From Mycobacterium sp. 852002-51057_SCH5723018 (GTDB lineage Bacteria; Actinomycetota; Actinomycetes; Mycobacteriales; Mycobacteriaceae): a stretch of 64,000 bases of DNA. Both the position numbers and the translations under genes were made by a program. The stretch lies in assembly GCF_001667035.1 (NCBI RefSeq), contig NZ_LZIR01000012.1:1-64000 (forward strand), read 5' to 3'. The notes beneath the pieces were generated by a model. The model saw only the letters and a program-made list of their open reading frames with translations, was not told the DNA's origin and did not search any database. Shown here in pieces: positions 55,804 through 64,000 of this stretch (the stretch's first letter is position 1; each line of letters starts with the position of its first letter).

Positions 55804-57325
55804 GCGATTCGGATTGCCGCTCCGGCGCGCGGTACAGCGCGTACCAGGCGGCCAGCGCGCAGGCCGTGGCCAGCGAAAAGTGCAGCCATGAATACATGCC
55901 GTGCGACCCGTCGGGCTTGAAGATCACCATCACCCAGGTAGACAGGCCGGCGATGGCCGCGACCGCCCGCCGAGACTGGGCCAGCGGCGCCACCACCGCC
56001 AGCGGCCACGAGTAGTACCACGGCAGCGCGGCGGGGACGAAGAGCACCACGATCAGCATCGACCATGCGATCCCGGTCAGCGCGGCGCGGTCGTCGCGCC
56101 GAAACCGCCACCACAGCAACGGCAATGACACCGCGATGATCGCTATGCCGATAATCCGGGTGATCCGCAGCGTGGCGTAGAAGTTGACCGGGAAGAACCC
56201 GCTGCCCAGGGCGTGGATGAGGTTGGCAACCGCGGTGGGCACGGTCAGCCAGTTGATGATCTTGACCGATCCGGCCAATGCGGTCAGCCAACCCAGGCCG
56301 ACGCCGGCCACGGCCGACAGGATCGCGAACACGACGGCGAAGATCAGCAGGGTTGCCGCGGTGGCCGCCAGGAACGCGCGCACGGGGTGATATCCGCGCC
56401 GGTCGCGCAGGTGCCGCATCCACACCCACACCAGGAAGGGCAGCGCGATCCCGGCGGTGGCCTTGACCGCGATCGCCACGGTGATCAGGACGATGCCCAC
56501 CACGTGGCGGCCCTGGAACGTCAGCGCGATCCCGGCGGCCATCAGGCCGACCATCAGCATCTCGTTATGCACGCCACCCATCAGGTGGATCAGCACCAGC
56601 GGGTTGAGAACGCAGATCCACAGCGCCAGCGCGCCGTCGGTGCCCAGGTGATGGGCCAGCCGGGGCGCGGCCCAGATCAGGAGCGCCAGCCCGGGCAGCA
56701 TGCACAGGCGCAGCAGCATCGTCCCGGCGATCACGTGATTGCCGACCAGCATGGTGACGACCTTGGCGATCAGGATGAACGCCGGCCCGTAGGGAGCAGT
56801 GGTGATGCTCCAGATGGGGCTGACGTTGTCCAGCAAGGCGTTTGGGTTGGCGACGGGGCCGACGGCGTAGGGGTCCAAGCCGTCGCGCAGCAGCGCGCCC
56901 TGGGCCAGATACGAGTAGGTGTCGCGGCTGAACACCGGCACCGACAGCAGCAACGGCGCCAGCCAGAAGGCGGTGGTGGCGCGCATTATGAACTCGGACG
57001 CTTTGCCCGCCACCGCGCGCCGGCCCAGCAGCACCCACGCGATCAGCATGAGAGCTACGCCCGCCCACAGCAGGATGGACGAGAGCACCAGCCCGTGCCC
57101 GAAGCGCAGCCAGGACAGGTGCAGCGATTCCAGCAGGGGGTCGTGCGGCTTGGTGCTGCCCGCTCCCAGCCCGCCCGCGGTGATCAGCACCGAGCCGACG
57201 AAGCCCAGCTTCGCCGGCCGGGCCTCCGGTGTGGCGGCGAACGCTCTCAGTCGTGAAAAATACTGCGCCACAGTAACTTTGGTTGCGAGAGAGTCGGCCA
57301 CCGGGGCGTCCGTCGGCATGGTCAT
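55790..57325 (-). CDS. mptA: Alpha-1,6-mannosyltransferase MptA
   Basis: A GT-C membrane enzyme of about 511 residues that extends the alpha-1,6 mannan backbone of lipomannan using polyprenyl-phosphomannose. The first periplasmic loop has the family's acidic residues near LSVPVFSRDTYSYLAQGALLRDGLDPYAVGP; more than ten helices follow, and PDGSHGMYSWLHF near the C-terminus is typical. The ATG at 57325 overlaps the idsA2 stop region, implying coupling; an in-frame TTG at 57337 or ATG at 57319 are alternatives. Confidence 0.94.
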   Translation of the reverse strand: MTMPTDAPVADSLATKVTVAQYFSRLRAFAATPEARPAKLGFVGSVLITAGGLGAGSTKPHDPLLESLHLSWLRFGHGLVLSSILLWAGVALMLIAWVLLGRRAVAGKASEFIMRATTAFWLAPLLLSVPVFSRDTYSYLAQGALLRDGLDPYAVGPVANPNALLDNVSPIWSITTAPYGPAFILIAKVVTMLVGNHVIAGTMLLRLCMLPGLALLIWAAPRLAHHLGTDGALALWICVLNPLVLIHLMGGVHNEMLMVGLMAAGIALTFQGRHVVGIVLITVAIAVKATAGIALPFLVWVWMRHLRDRRGYHPVRAFLAATAATLLIFAVVFAILSAVAGVGLGWLTALAGSVKIINWLTVPTAVANLIHALGSGFFPVNFYATLRITRIIGIAIIAVSLPLLWWRFRRDDRAALTGIAWSMLIVVLFVPAALPWYYSWPLAVVAPLAQSRRAVAAIAGLSTWVMVIFKPDGSHGMYSWLHFSLATACALAAWYALYRAPERQSESPSTP

Positions 57326-57329
57326 CGGC

Positions 57330-58481
<1,152 letters not shown>

Positions 58482-58533
58482 TTATGTCGCTTCGGCGCGC
58501 CCAGTTGCTTCGACTGCCTCAGTAACCCGCCCC

Positions 58534-58539
58534 TATGCT
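58534..58539 (+). promoter_or_regulatory. -10 element (TATGCT) upstream of the MetF-like gene
   Basis: TATGCT lies about 55 nt before the GTG at 58595; the leader holds the GAGAGGAG ribosome binding site. A conventional leadered promoter. Confidence 0.4.
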
Positions 58540-58594
58540 GGCGGGGGTGTCCGCGCGCCGCGTTGCGCTTAATCGTCTGAGGGAGAGGAGCCGC

Positions 58595-59491
58595 GTGACC
58601 CTCAACACCATCGCGCTCGAGTTGGTGCCGCCGAACTCGGAAGACGGGCGGGAGCGGGCACTCGAAGATGCGCGAAAAGTGGTGCGGTACTCGGCCGAAA
58701 CCGGCCTCGACGGCCGGATCCGGCACGTGATGATCCCAGGGATGATCGCCGAAGACGACGATCGCCCCGTCGCCATGAAGCCGAAGCTCGACGTGCTCGA
58801 CTTCTGGTCGATGATCAGTCCGGAATTGCCGGGGCTGCGCGGCCTATGCACCCAGGTGACGGCCTTCATGGACGAGGCCTCGCTGCGCCAACGGCTCACC
58901 GACCTGTGCGCCGCCGGGATGGAAGGCGTGGTGTTCGTCGGCGTGCCCCGCACGATGAACGACGGCGAAGGCTCCGGCGTGGCGCCGACCGACGCCCTGT
59001 CCATCTATCGCGACCTGGTGAGCAACCGCGGCGTGATCGTGATCCCCACCCGCGACGGCGAACATGGCCGGTTCAACTTCAAATGCAACCAGGGCGCGAC
59101 CTACGGGATGACCCAGCTGTTGTATTCCGACGCGATCGTGGGCTTTTTGACCGAGTTCGCCAAGAACACCGATCATCGGCCCGAGCTCCTGCTGTCGTTC
59201 GGGTTCGTGCCGAAGGTCGAGGGCCGCGTCGGCCTGATCAACTGGCTGATTCAGGACCCCGGCAACGCCGCGGTGGCCGACGAGCAGGCGTTCGTCAAGC
59301 GGTTGGCCGGCAGCGAACCCGACCAGAAGCGCAAGCTCATGGTCGACCTGTACAAGCGCGTCATCGACGGGGTCGGCGAGCTCGGCTTTCCGTTGAGCAT
59401 CCACTTCGAGGCGACCTACGGGGTGTCCGGGCCCGCGTTCCAGACGTTCGCGGAGATGCTGGCCTACTGGTCACCGGTCGCTCAGAGCTAG
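58595..59491 (+). CDS. MetF-like methylenetetrahydrofolate reductase (Rv2172c-like)
   Basis: A 298-residue TIM-barrel protein with the MetF-type opening ALELVPPNSEDGRERALEDAR (a SFE/ELVPP-like strand), GVVFVGVPRTMNDGEG and FNFKCNQGATYGMTQLLYSD, which parallels the FITTQ-type element of MTHFR. It would reduce methylene- to methyl-tetrahydrofolate; unusual flavin-free mycobacterial MTHFRs have been described, and this family was among those discussed as I recall. GTG at 58595 with GAGAGGAG upstream. Confidence 0.85.
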   Translation: MTLNTIALELVPPNSEDGRERALEDARKVVRYSAETGLDGRIRHVMIPGMIAEDDDRPVAMKPKLDVLDFWSMISPELPGLRGLCTQVTAFMDEASLRQRLTDLCAAGMEGVVFVGVPRTMNDGEGSGVAPTDALSIYRDLVSNRGVIVIPTRDGEHGRFNFKCNQGATYGMTQLLYSDAIVGFLTEFAKNTDHRPELLLSFGFVPKVEGRVGLINWLIQDPGNAAVADEQAFVKRLAGSEPDQKRKLMVDLYKRVIDGVGELGFPLSIHFEATYGVSGPAFQTFAEMLAYWSPVAQS

Positions 59492-60225
59492 CCGCGCGGA
59501 GCGCCCCTCGGCGGCTGGTCGCCGGGTGCGGTGAACCGCGGGGAGCGGTCCCGGCTGACCCAGGCGAGCAGCGCCACCACGCCGGCGGCCGCGAACGACG
59601 CGATACCCAGCCACACGCCGGCCCCGGTGAAGTTGCGGGTATTGGGATCGGTGTAGCGCGCGTTGGCCGTCATGGTGCTCACCACGCCCGGCTTGAGCTT
59701 CCACGACACCACGTCGGGCTCGACGCGGTCACCGTTGGTCGAGGTGACGACGCCGGGAAAGGCGACGGTGAGCTCGACGTCGGCGTCGTTATCGGTCACC
59801 GAGGTCAGGTCCGCGCGCCCTTCGAGGATCACCAGGTTGCCGTTGCGGCGCAGCGACAGGCTCACCCCGGAGGCGTCGGAGTTCATGTTGGCCAGCTGCG
59901 GCAACTCGGCGAAGGTCAGGTCGGAGAACACCGCCTGTGACCCCACGTAGCCGTCGCTGTCGTAGTTCGACACCGCCACCTTCTGGCTGAACGGCAGGTT
60001 ATTGCTGTCGAGCTGCGGGCCGGTGTCCTTGGACGTTCTCGGCTTGGCCGCGGCGATGATCTCGCCGGACACCAGGTCGTCGGGGGAGACGGTGAGCGAC
60101 GCCCTGACACGCAGGCATCCGGTGGCCAGCGGCACGAGCAGCAACAGCAGGGTCGCCATGGCCACCACGCGACGCCGCCGGCGAGTGAACCCACGGGCTT
60201 TCAGCGGGTGAGGGCTGGCGCGCAC
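59488..60225 (-). CDS. lppM: Lipoprotein LppM
   Basis: A surface-exposed lipoprotein of about 245 residues with an Arg-rich signal (TRRRRRVVAMATLLLLLVPLATGC; lipobox LATGC), a beta-rich domain (TVSPDDLVSGEIIAAAK to PGVVSTMTANARY) and a C-terminal membrane helix (GVWLGIASFAAAGVVALLAWV). LppM of M. tuberculosis influences phagocytosis and phagosome maturation. Start uncertain: GTG 60225 is used here; an ATG at 60159 would begin directly at the signal peptide. It overlaps the convergent MetF-like gene by 4 bp. Confidence 0.9.
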   Translation of the reverse strand: MRASPHPLKARGFTRRRRRVVAMATLLLLLVPLATGCLRVRASLTVSPDDLVSGEIIAAAKPRTSKDTGPQLDSNNLPFSQKVAVSNYDSDGYVGSQAVFSDLTFAELPQLANMNSDASGVSLSLRRNGNLVILEGRADLTSVTDNDADVELTVAFPGVVTSTNGDRVEPDVVSWKLKPGVVSTMTANARYTDPNTRNFTGAGVWLGIASFAAAGVVALLAWVSRDRSPRFTAPGDQPPRGAPRG

Positions 60226-60283
60226 CAGGTCATCGTGCCAGATCGGGCGTGGCACCTCGGCGCGCCGTGCCGCTAGCGGGTCG

Positions 60284-60886
60284 TCACAGGGGCAGCGCGC
60301 GGCCCAGGATCGCGAAAGCCCGTGGGTCACCGGCGAAGTGGTAGCGACGGATGATGTCGGTGAAGCCCAGCCGCCGGTACAACCGCCACGCCCGGTTGGC
60401 CTCCCCGTTGGTTTCCGGAGTCGAAAGCAGGACGTTCTTCTCGGCGCGCCCGGCCAGCAGCCGGCGGGCCAGCGCCTCGCCGAGGCCATGGCCCTGCACC
60501 CGCGGATGGATGTGCAACTCGGTCAACTCGAAGTAGCTGCTCATCAGCCGGGCGATCTCGGTGGCCGGCAAGCCACCGCGTTGCAGGCCCAGGACGACCT
60601 GCTGCTGCCACCACTGCCCGGGCGCCCCGGGGTAGCCGTACGCCACGCCGAGCAACGGCGCGCTGCTCAGCTCTCGGGCCGGCGGCGGCGGCTCGTCGCC
60701 GGCGCCCTCGACTTCGACGACGGCCGCCCCCTGCCAGCCACTTCGGCGGACGTGTTCCAGCCACATCGCGGCGCGCTGATTCTCGGTGCCCCGCGGGTAT
60801 CGCATCGCTTCGACATACACCCCGAGGGCGTCAGTGAGACGGCGCTCCATATCGCTCGGCAGCAGATCGATGAGGAATATCGCCAA
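60284..60886 (-). CDS. GNAT-family acetyltransferase (Rv2170-like)
   Basis: A 200-residue GNAT acetyltransferase. The acetyl-CoA-binding motif is HIHPRVQGHGLGEALARRLL, with AWRLYRRLGFTDIIRRYHF as the C-terminal strand-helix signature. Rv2170 has been reported to acetylate isocitrate dehydrogenase. The start is a TTG at 60886 (A-I-F-L-I-D-L-L follows) supported by GAGGAGG 8 nt upstream. Confidence 0.9.
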   Translation of the reverse strand: MAIFLIDLLPSDMERRLTDALGVYVEAMRYPRGTENQRAAMWLEHVRRSGWQGAAVVEVEGAGDEPPPPARELSSAPLLGVAYGYPGAPGQWWQQQVVLGLQRGGLPATEIARLMSSYFELTELHIHPRVQGHGLGEALARRLLAGRAEKNVLLSTPETNGEANRAWRLYRRLGFTDIIRRYHFAGDPRAFAILGRALPL

Positions 60887-61226
60887 CTCGCGGTGCCCTC
60901 CTCATCCGGTGATCCGGTCGCGTGCGGGTGCGTTTGCTTTCGTGCGGTCGGTCGGCCCCGTGCGCTACCCGCCATTATCGGACCACCATGGCTCCGGTCG
61001 GCGACCGGTCGCGGCAACGCACCCGCGAACCGTCCGCTTCCGCAAGCGAGTTGCAGCGCACCGTGTTGCGGCCCACACGAGTTCCGGAGCGCGGCCGGGA
61101 TAGAATCGCTGCCGAACCAGTGGTACGGCGCAGATTGACCTCGTATCATTTGATTTAGTTGCCCTTGCAACGGGCATCCGCGTGCTATCGATAGTTACGT
61201 GCCAAACTGTCGGCAAGGAGGGACGA

Positions 61227-61625
61227 ATGCCACTCTCCGATCATGAACAGCGGATGCTCGATCAGATCGAGAGCGCTCTCTACGCGGAAGACCCCAAATT
61301 CGCGTCGAGCGTCCGCGGCGGAGGGTTCCGCGCACCGACCGCGCGGCGGCGCCTGCAGGGCGCGGCGTTGTTCGTCATCGGCCTGGCGATGCTGGTTTCC
61401 GGCGTGGCGTTCAAGGCCACGATGATCGGAAATTTCCCGATTCTCAGCGTTTTTGGCTTCATCGTGATGTTCGGCGGTGTCGTCTACGCCGTCACCGGCC
61501 CGCGGCTGTCGGGCAGGCCCGACCATTCCTCGGCCCCCGGATCGGCGCGCCAGCGGCGCAACCGGGGCGGCGGCTCGTTCACCAGTCGGATGGAGGATCG
61601 GTTCCGCCGGCGCTTCGACGACTAG
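61227..61625 (+). CDS. DUF3040 membrane protein (Rv2169c-like)
   Basis: A 132-residue protein opening with PLSDHEQRMLDQIESALYAEDPKFASS, the DUF3040 signature, then two membrane helices (about 45-90) and a basic Gly/Arg-rich tail. Function unknown. AAGGAGG 6 nt before the ATG. A perfect CTATCGATAG palindrome lies at 61185-61194, near the expected promoter, and a strong terminator follows the stop. Confidence 0.9.
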   Translation: MPLSDHEQRMLDQIESALYAEDPKFASSVRGGGFRAPTARRRLQGAALFVIGLAMLVSGVAFKATMIGNFPILSVFGFIVMFGGVVYAVTGPRLSGRPDHSSAPGSARQRRNRGGGSFTSRMEDRFRRRFDD

Positions 61626-61648
61626 CGGCAGCAACATAAGAAGTCACA

Positions 61649-61680
61649 CGGGGTAGCTAGATCGGCTACCCCGTTTTTTT
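61649..61680 (+). terminator. Strong intrinsic terminator
   Basis: CGGGGTAGC (61649-61657), 7-nt loop, GCTACCCCG (61665-61673), then seven T. A perfect 9-bp stem with a T-tract, 24 nt past the DUF3040 stop. Canonical terminators of this kind are uncommon in mycobacteria. It insulates the mraZ cluster from upstream transcription. Confidence 0.9.
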
Positions 61681-61846
61681 GTGCGCCGAGCCTGCGGTGA
61701 GAGCGTGGATCGGTGCCGTGCCGGCGCTCTGTGCGCAGTCTCGCCGCGCTGGTTGCAGGGTCGGACGGGTAGCCCACCGGCGTGGGACGCCGATTCCCTT
61801 CCGAGTCCCAATCGAGCCGCAATCGAGCCGTGGGGCTCGATTCATG

Positions 61847-61884
61847 CCCCACTGCGCCCCACATTTGCGCCCCACTACGCCCCA
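61847..61884 (-). promoter_or_regulatory. Distal MraZ-type box array, reverse orientation
   Basis: Four CCCCA (TGGGG on the minus strand) start at 61847, 61857, 61870 and 61880: two pairs with exact 10-bp spacing, separated by 13 bp. Same box and spacing as the proximal array but inverted and about 170 bp further upstream. Confidence 0.5.
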
Positions 61885-62024
61885 CCCGGCAGCTTTAGCG
61901 CACTGAAGTGCGCTTTTGTGGCCTCGTCAACGGTTTACTACGTCATAACGGCCACCCTCGAACGACCGTGGGCCGGCGCCTGGTGGCAAGTAGCCGGGAA
62001 AACTCCGACGCGACACCCCAGCAA

Positions 62025-62057
62025 TGGGGCGGAGTGGGGGATTGTGGGGTATGGTGG
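62025..62057 (+). promoter_or_regulatory. Proximal MraZ operator
   Basis: TGGGG at 62025, 62035 and 62045, each followed by a 5-nt spacer, with TGG at 62055: a 10-bp-periodic direct repeat as reported for MraZ autoregulation (TGGGN boxes separated by 5 nt). A TATGGT -10 overlaps the last box, so bound MraZ would block the promoter. The mraZ start is 40 nt downstream. Confidence 0.75.
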
Positions 62058-62095
62058 CCGAAGTGTTTGGGTGACCCCGACGGGGAGGTGAGCTG

Positions 62096-62527
62096 GTGTT
62101 TCTCGGCACCTACACGCCCAAACTCGACGACAAGGGGCGACTGACGTTGCCCGCCAAGTTCCGCGACGCGCTGGCAGGGGGGTTGATGGTCACCAAGAGC
62201 CAGGACCACAGCCTGGCCGTGTACCCGCGGGGGGAATTCGAGCAGCTGGCTCGCCGGGCTAGCAAGGCCTCGCGCAGCAACCCGGAGGCGCGGGCGTTCC
62301 TGCGCAACCTCGCCGCCGGCACAGACGAGCAGCATCCCGACGCCCAGGGCCGCATCACCTTGTCGGCCGACCACCGCCGCTACGCCAACCTGTCCAAGGA
62401 CTGCGTGGTGATCGGGGCGGTCGACTACCTCGAAATCTGGGACGCCCAGGCCTGGACGGACTACCAGCAGACCCACGAAGAGAACTTCTCCGCGGCCAGC
62501 GATGAAGCACTCGGCGACATTATCTGA
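62096..62527 (+). CDS. mraZ: Transcriptional regulator MraZ
   Basis: A 143-residue AbrB-like protein with two swapped-hairpin repeats: [23 protein letters not shown] and [25 protein letters not shown], each with the DxxGR DNA-binding motif. MraZ forms a ring and regulates the dcw (division and cell wall) cluster, including itself. The GTG at 62096 follows GGGGAGG. The operator array lies just upstream. Confidence 0.96.
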   Translation: MFLGTYTPKLDDKGRLTLPAKFRDALAGGLMVTKSQDHSLAVYPRGEFEQLARRASKASRSNPEARAFLRNLAAGTDEQHPDAQGRITLSADHRRYANLSKDCVVIGAVDYLEIWDAQAWTDYQQTHEENFSAASDEALGDII

Positions 62528-62696
62528 GGCGCGTGCCCGTGCATCGTGGCCTCTGCCCGAACCGACCCTGGCGTACTTCCCCAACGCCAGGTTCGCGACT
62601 TCGGACAGGGACCCGGGTGCAGGGGCCACGTCTTTAAGATCCGCCGGGGCGGCTCCGGGGCTCGACGGGTGCCGCCAGACCCGGGGAGGCGTTGCG

Positions 62697-63715
<1,019 letters not shown>

Positions 63716-63719
<4 letters not shown>

Positions 63720-64000
63720 AGGTAAAGCGCGAGGCGCCCAAGCGCCGCGGCGGCGGAGGGGACCGTTCCGCCCGGAAGGGCGGGCGCGCCCCGGCCGACT
63801 CGGCGTCGACGCGCCGCGCCCGGTCCTCGGCGCCCACCCGCGAGGCGCGGGCGCCCAAGTCCGCCCCGCAAACCGGCCCCATCGCCCGGCCCGCCGAGCG
63901 GTCGGCCCGGCCCAAGAACGCGAGCCAGGCCAAGGCGCGGGCCAAGGCGCGTAAAGCCAAGGCCCCCAAGATTATCCGGCCGTCATTGACCGAGCGGTTG
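63716..64000 (+). CDS. ftsL: FtsL-like division protein, 5' part only
   Basis: The first 95 codons of the Rv2164c-like gene, cut by the window end. The N-terminus is a long disordered, Lys/Arg/Ala/Pro-rich cytoplasmic tail; the membrane helix and coiled coil expected for an FtsL protein would lie beyond 64000. The ATG overlaps the rsmH stop (ATGA), showing translational coupling. The position directly after rsmH supports the assignment. Confidence 0.82.

Larger units (their letters stand above)
61681..62095 (+). other. 415-bp regulatory region of the mraZ cluster
   Basis: No gene is supported here. It holds two arrays of MraZ-type boxes (61847-61884 and 62025-62057), a GAGCC-CGTG-GGCTC palindrome near 61825-61838, and a TATGGT -10 (62050-62055) embedded in the proximal array. 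In H37Rv this interval carries IS6110 genes; none are present. Confidence 0.6.

Noticed and set aside
61681..62095. Insertion sequence upstream of mraZ, as in H37Rv
   Set aside because: No transposase frame, terminal inverted repeats or target duplications are visible.

Overview
The window is a GC-rich actinobacterial chromosome segment whose gene content and order match the Mycobacterium tuberculosis interval Rv2220 (glnA1) to Rv2164c (ftsL-like), read in the opposite orientation. It comes from a Mycobacterium, most likely a slow grower near the M. avium complex: proteins are close to, but clearly distinct from, the H37Rv ones I remember, IS6110 is absent upstream of mraZ, and several accessory genes are inserted. 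Identifications rest on motifs and remembered orthologues; no database search was run.

Layout. 1-742: a homopolymer-ridden end, then about 600 bp with no supported gene where glnE would be expected. 743-8115: glnA1 with a clear four-box GlnR-type operator, an RDD membrane protein, a DUF4191 protein, lipA-lipB, an SDR protein and dlaT (lipoate made next to a lipoylated E2). 8287-12636: ephD, then an accessory patch of a membrane protein, an SRPBCC protein and a phytoene-desaturase-like flavoprotein. 12647-17664: pepB, a class III adenylate cyclase, gcvT, ilvE. 17685-21258: a GT87-like membrane protein and a compact cobU-cobT-cobS operon. 21286-27507: membrane proteins, a glycerate-kinase-like protein, an ErpA-like Fe-S carrier, adoK, asnB. 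27629-37355: the terminal respiratory chain (ctaC-ctaF, qcrC-qcrA-qcrB, ctaE), interrupted by mmpS3, a DUF2561 protein and an inserted FAAL-like ligase with a small divergent gene. 37495-42987: trpD, an exonuclease/GIY-YIG fusion, a small Cys-rich protein, an NlpC/P60 hydrolase and a metallopeptidase-like protein. 43027-51794: a lipid and glycolipid block (pimB', fadD15, two SRPBCC proteins, an ArsA/Get3-like ATPase, a PlsC acyltransferase, GT87 mannosyltransferase). 51954-61625: RNase AS-like exonuclease, aroG, pknL with its likely substrate, mptA, idsA2, a MetF-like protein, lppM, a GNAT acetyltransferase and a DUF3040 protein. 61649-64000: a textbook terminator, two MraZ-type box arrays and the start of the division/cell-wall cluster (mraZ-rsmH-ftsL).

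Functional themes: nitrogen assimilation, lipoylation, respiration (cytochrome bcc-aa3), assembly of phosphatidylinositol mannosides and lipomannan (pimB', mptA, the Rv2181-type GT87), and division control.

The main non-gene signals are the 11-bp-periodic GlnR operator; the 10-bp-periodic MraZ arrays, one in reverse orientation; a repeated geometry of a -10 hexamer placed 6-8 nt before the start codon at about 17 genes, implying leaderless mRNAs; two unrelated 57-bp tandem repeats, one translated into the N-terminus of PknL; and a shared hairpin core between convergent genes. I did not find a CRISPR array, prophage, tRNA or rRNA, nor a clearly novel multi-gene system. The best candidates for new biology are the SRPBCC/ArsA-ATPase/acyltransferase cluster, the FAAL-like insertion and the reverse MraZ array.
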